Below are positions 5,699 through 6,484 of a DNA stretch of 6,484 nt, piece by piece. The stretch lies in the NCBI GenBank assembly GCA_902463835.1, contig CABQGZ010000198.1, positions 1-6,484 on the forward strand, given 5' to 3'. This stretch comes from an uncultured Lachnospiraceae bacterium. GTDB taxonomy: Bacteria; Bacillota; Clostridia; Lachnospirales; Lachnospiraceae. Positions within the stretch are counted from its first letter, which is position 1; the number at the start of each line of letters is the position of its first letter. The notes below the pieces were generated by a model that was not told the DNA's origin, ran no database searches, and saw nothing but the letters and a program-made list of their open reading frames with translations. The translations under genes were made by a program, and so were the position numbers.

Positions 5699-6484
5699 CT
5701 ATACCACTACCTCCATGATACGTTTTCCATCCAGCATGATATCATGTATACCAATGTTCTTCTTTTTATTGAAATTAAAACTCAGGAGATAACCCTTCGT
5801 CTGCTTATTCCATCTGTAACATCCCGGAGATGATGTATTGATTCTTGTCCATGGAAGCTGCTTTATACATATCGCTATCGATGGCCATCTCAGAGAGAAA
5901 GAGATCGTACATTTTTGTTTCAAAAATCCGGTTACTGATAACGACATTTCCATTTTGCTCTTTTAAAAAACCAAATGTGACGCCTAGGTTTATTAGATGA
6001 TTTTTGCGGCTAAAGGGGTAATTATTTCCGGAAAACAGGATATTTTGTATCATTTCCCGAAGCTGTGGATAGTCCATTAGCTTTTTGGCCATATCATCAA
6101 ATAAGGTAGAAGGTTCTCTTCGCAGCAAGAGTTCAGCGGCAATGACACCTGCCGGTGTCCATGCCCTGCTGTGATCGGGAAAGCTGTCTGTTCCAACCAG
6201 ACGCTCGTCAATCAATTGACAGATTCTGGATACCAGGTAGGGGTAGCCGGAGGTATAGTCAAAAATCAGGCTGCTGACAGCAGAAATATCCATTCCGGTC
6301 TGGTAGTCACGTTCATAATCAATAAGCATAGTACCGATATCTTTTGCGGAAAAACTCATATCAATATCAAAATCAGCAGCAATATTCCAGGGACTATTGT
6401 ATTTTGATTCCTCATCCGGATGCAGCTTCAACTTTAATGTTTTTATATCATAAACGCCTGCGAGGATTACGGAGTGAAAGGTGG
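5699..6484 (-). pseudogene. AAA-like ATPase / PD-(D/E)XK-type protein, 3' part, disrupted; 5' end outside the window
   Basis: The reading frame is open from the window edge (first visible residues TFHSVILAGVYDI) to a TAA at 5807-5805, 225 visible residues. It matches, from memory, the middle of a Lachnospiraceae family of about 500-550 aa with an N-terminal AAA-like ATPase, a middle region such as SPWNIAADFDIDMSFSAKDI and TSGYPYLVSRICQLIDERL, and a C-terminal PD-(D/E)XK-like nuclease domain. The Walker motifs would lie beyond the window. The first frame ends soon after FETKMYDLFLSEM and DKNQYIISGMLQME. In a second frame, 5818-5699 encodes KQTKGYLLSFNFNKKK, then IHDIMLDGKRIMEVVV and a TAG, which is the family's usual C-terminus. 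Some 110-130 residues expected between these parts, including the Asp and Glu-x-Lys catalytic core, are absent. I infer an internal deletion with frame change. The molecular role of the intact family is not established to my knowledge. Confidence 0.72.

Noticed and set aside
5380..5833. Plus-strand open frames of 69 and 79 codons opposite the small gene and the pseudogene
   Set aside because: They have no convincing ribosome binding sites or recognisable protein features and lie antisense to better-supported minus-strand coding sequence.
5820..5953. N-terminal half of the minus-strand open frame 5699-5953 as a separate small gene
   Set aside because: This half is the wrong-frame reading of the ATPase-family gene; only the segment from about 5820 down to 5699 matches the family's C-terminus.

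Overview
The window looks like a chromosomal segment of a Clostridia bacterium, most likely Lachnospiraceae (Bacillota). The evidence is a clostridial-type DnaE with a complete PHP metal site, a PfkA whose sequence resembles Lachnospiraceae enzymes as I remember them, an AGGAGG ribosome binding site, and a minus-strand protein of a kind common in that family. This placement rests on sequence style and memory, not on a search.

Plus strand, 9-5365: three genes run head to tail. They are dnaE (DNA polymerase III alpha subunit), pfkA (ATP-dependent 6-phosphofructokinase) and a TrmH/SpoU-family RNA 2'-O-methyltransferase. dnaE runs 34 bases into pfkA through an AT-rich stretch (30 G/C in the 110 bases 3421-3530). 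That stretch holds a good sigma-A-type promoter and the pfkA ribosome binding site. Fifteen bases separate pfkA from the methyltransferase. About 20 codons into the methyltransferase gene lies a perfect 10-bp stem with a T-run, which has the form of an intrinsic terminator and is usable on either strand. The three proteins (replication, glycolysis, RNA modification) share no pathway, so this looks like a housekeeping cluster whose parts may be transcribed separately.

Minus strand, 5362-6484: a small acidic conserved-type protein of unknown function (87 aa) converges on the methyltransferase. The two stop codons overlap inside a perfect 21-base inverted repeat. Upstream of it lies the 3' part of an AAA-like ATPase/PD-(D/E)XK-type gene that enters from beyond the window edge. 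This gene appears broken: the ATPase-side reading frame stops at 5805, and the family's extreme C-terminus follows at once in another frame (5699 to about 5820). The nuclease-like core that should lie between them is missing. I read this as a pseudogene made by an internal deletion with frame change.

I see no tRNA, rRNA, CRISPR array, insertion sequence or attachment site, and no wholly new multi-gene system. The points most worth a second look are the terminator inside the methyltransferase gene, the palindrome holding both stop codons, the decayed ATPase/nuclease gene, and the dnaE/pfkA junction. No stretch over 300 bases lacks a gene or gene remnant.
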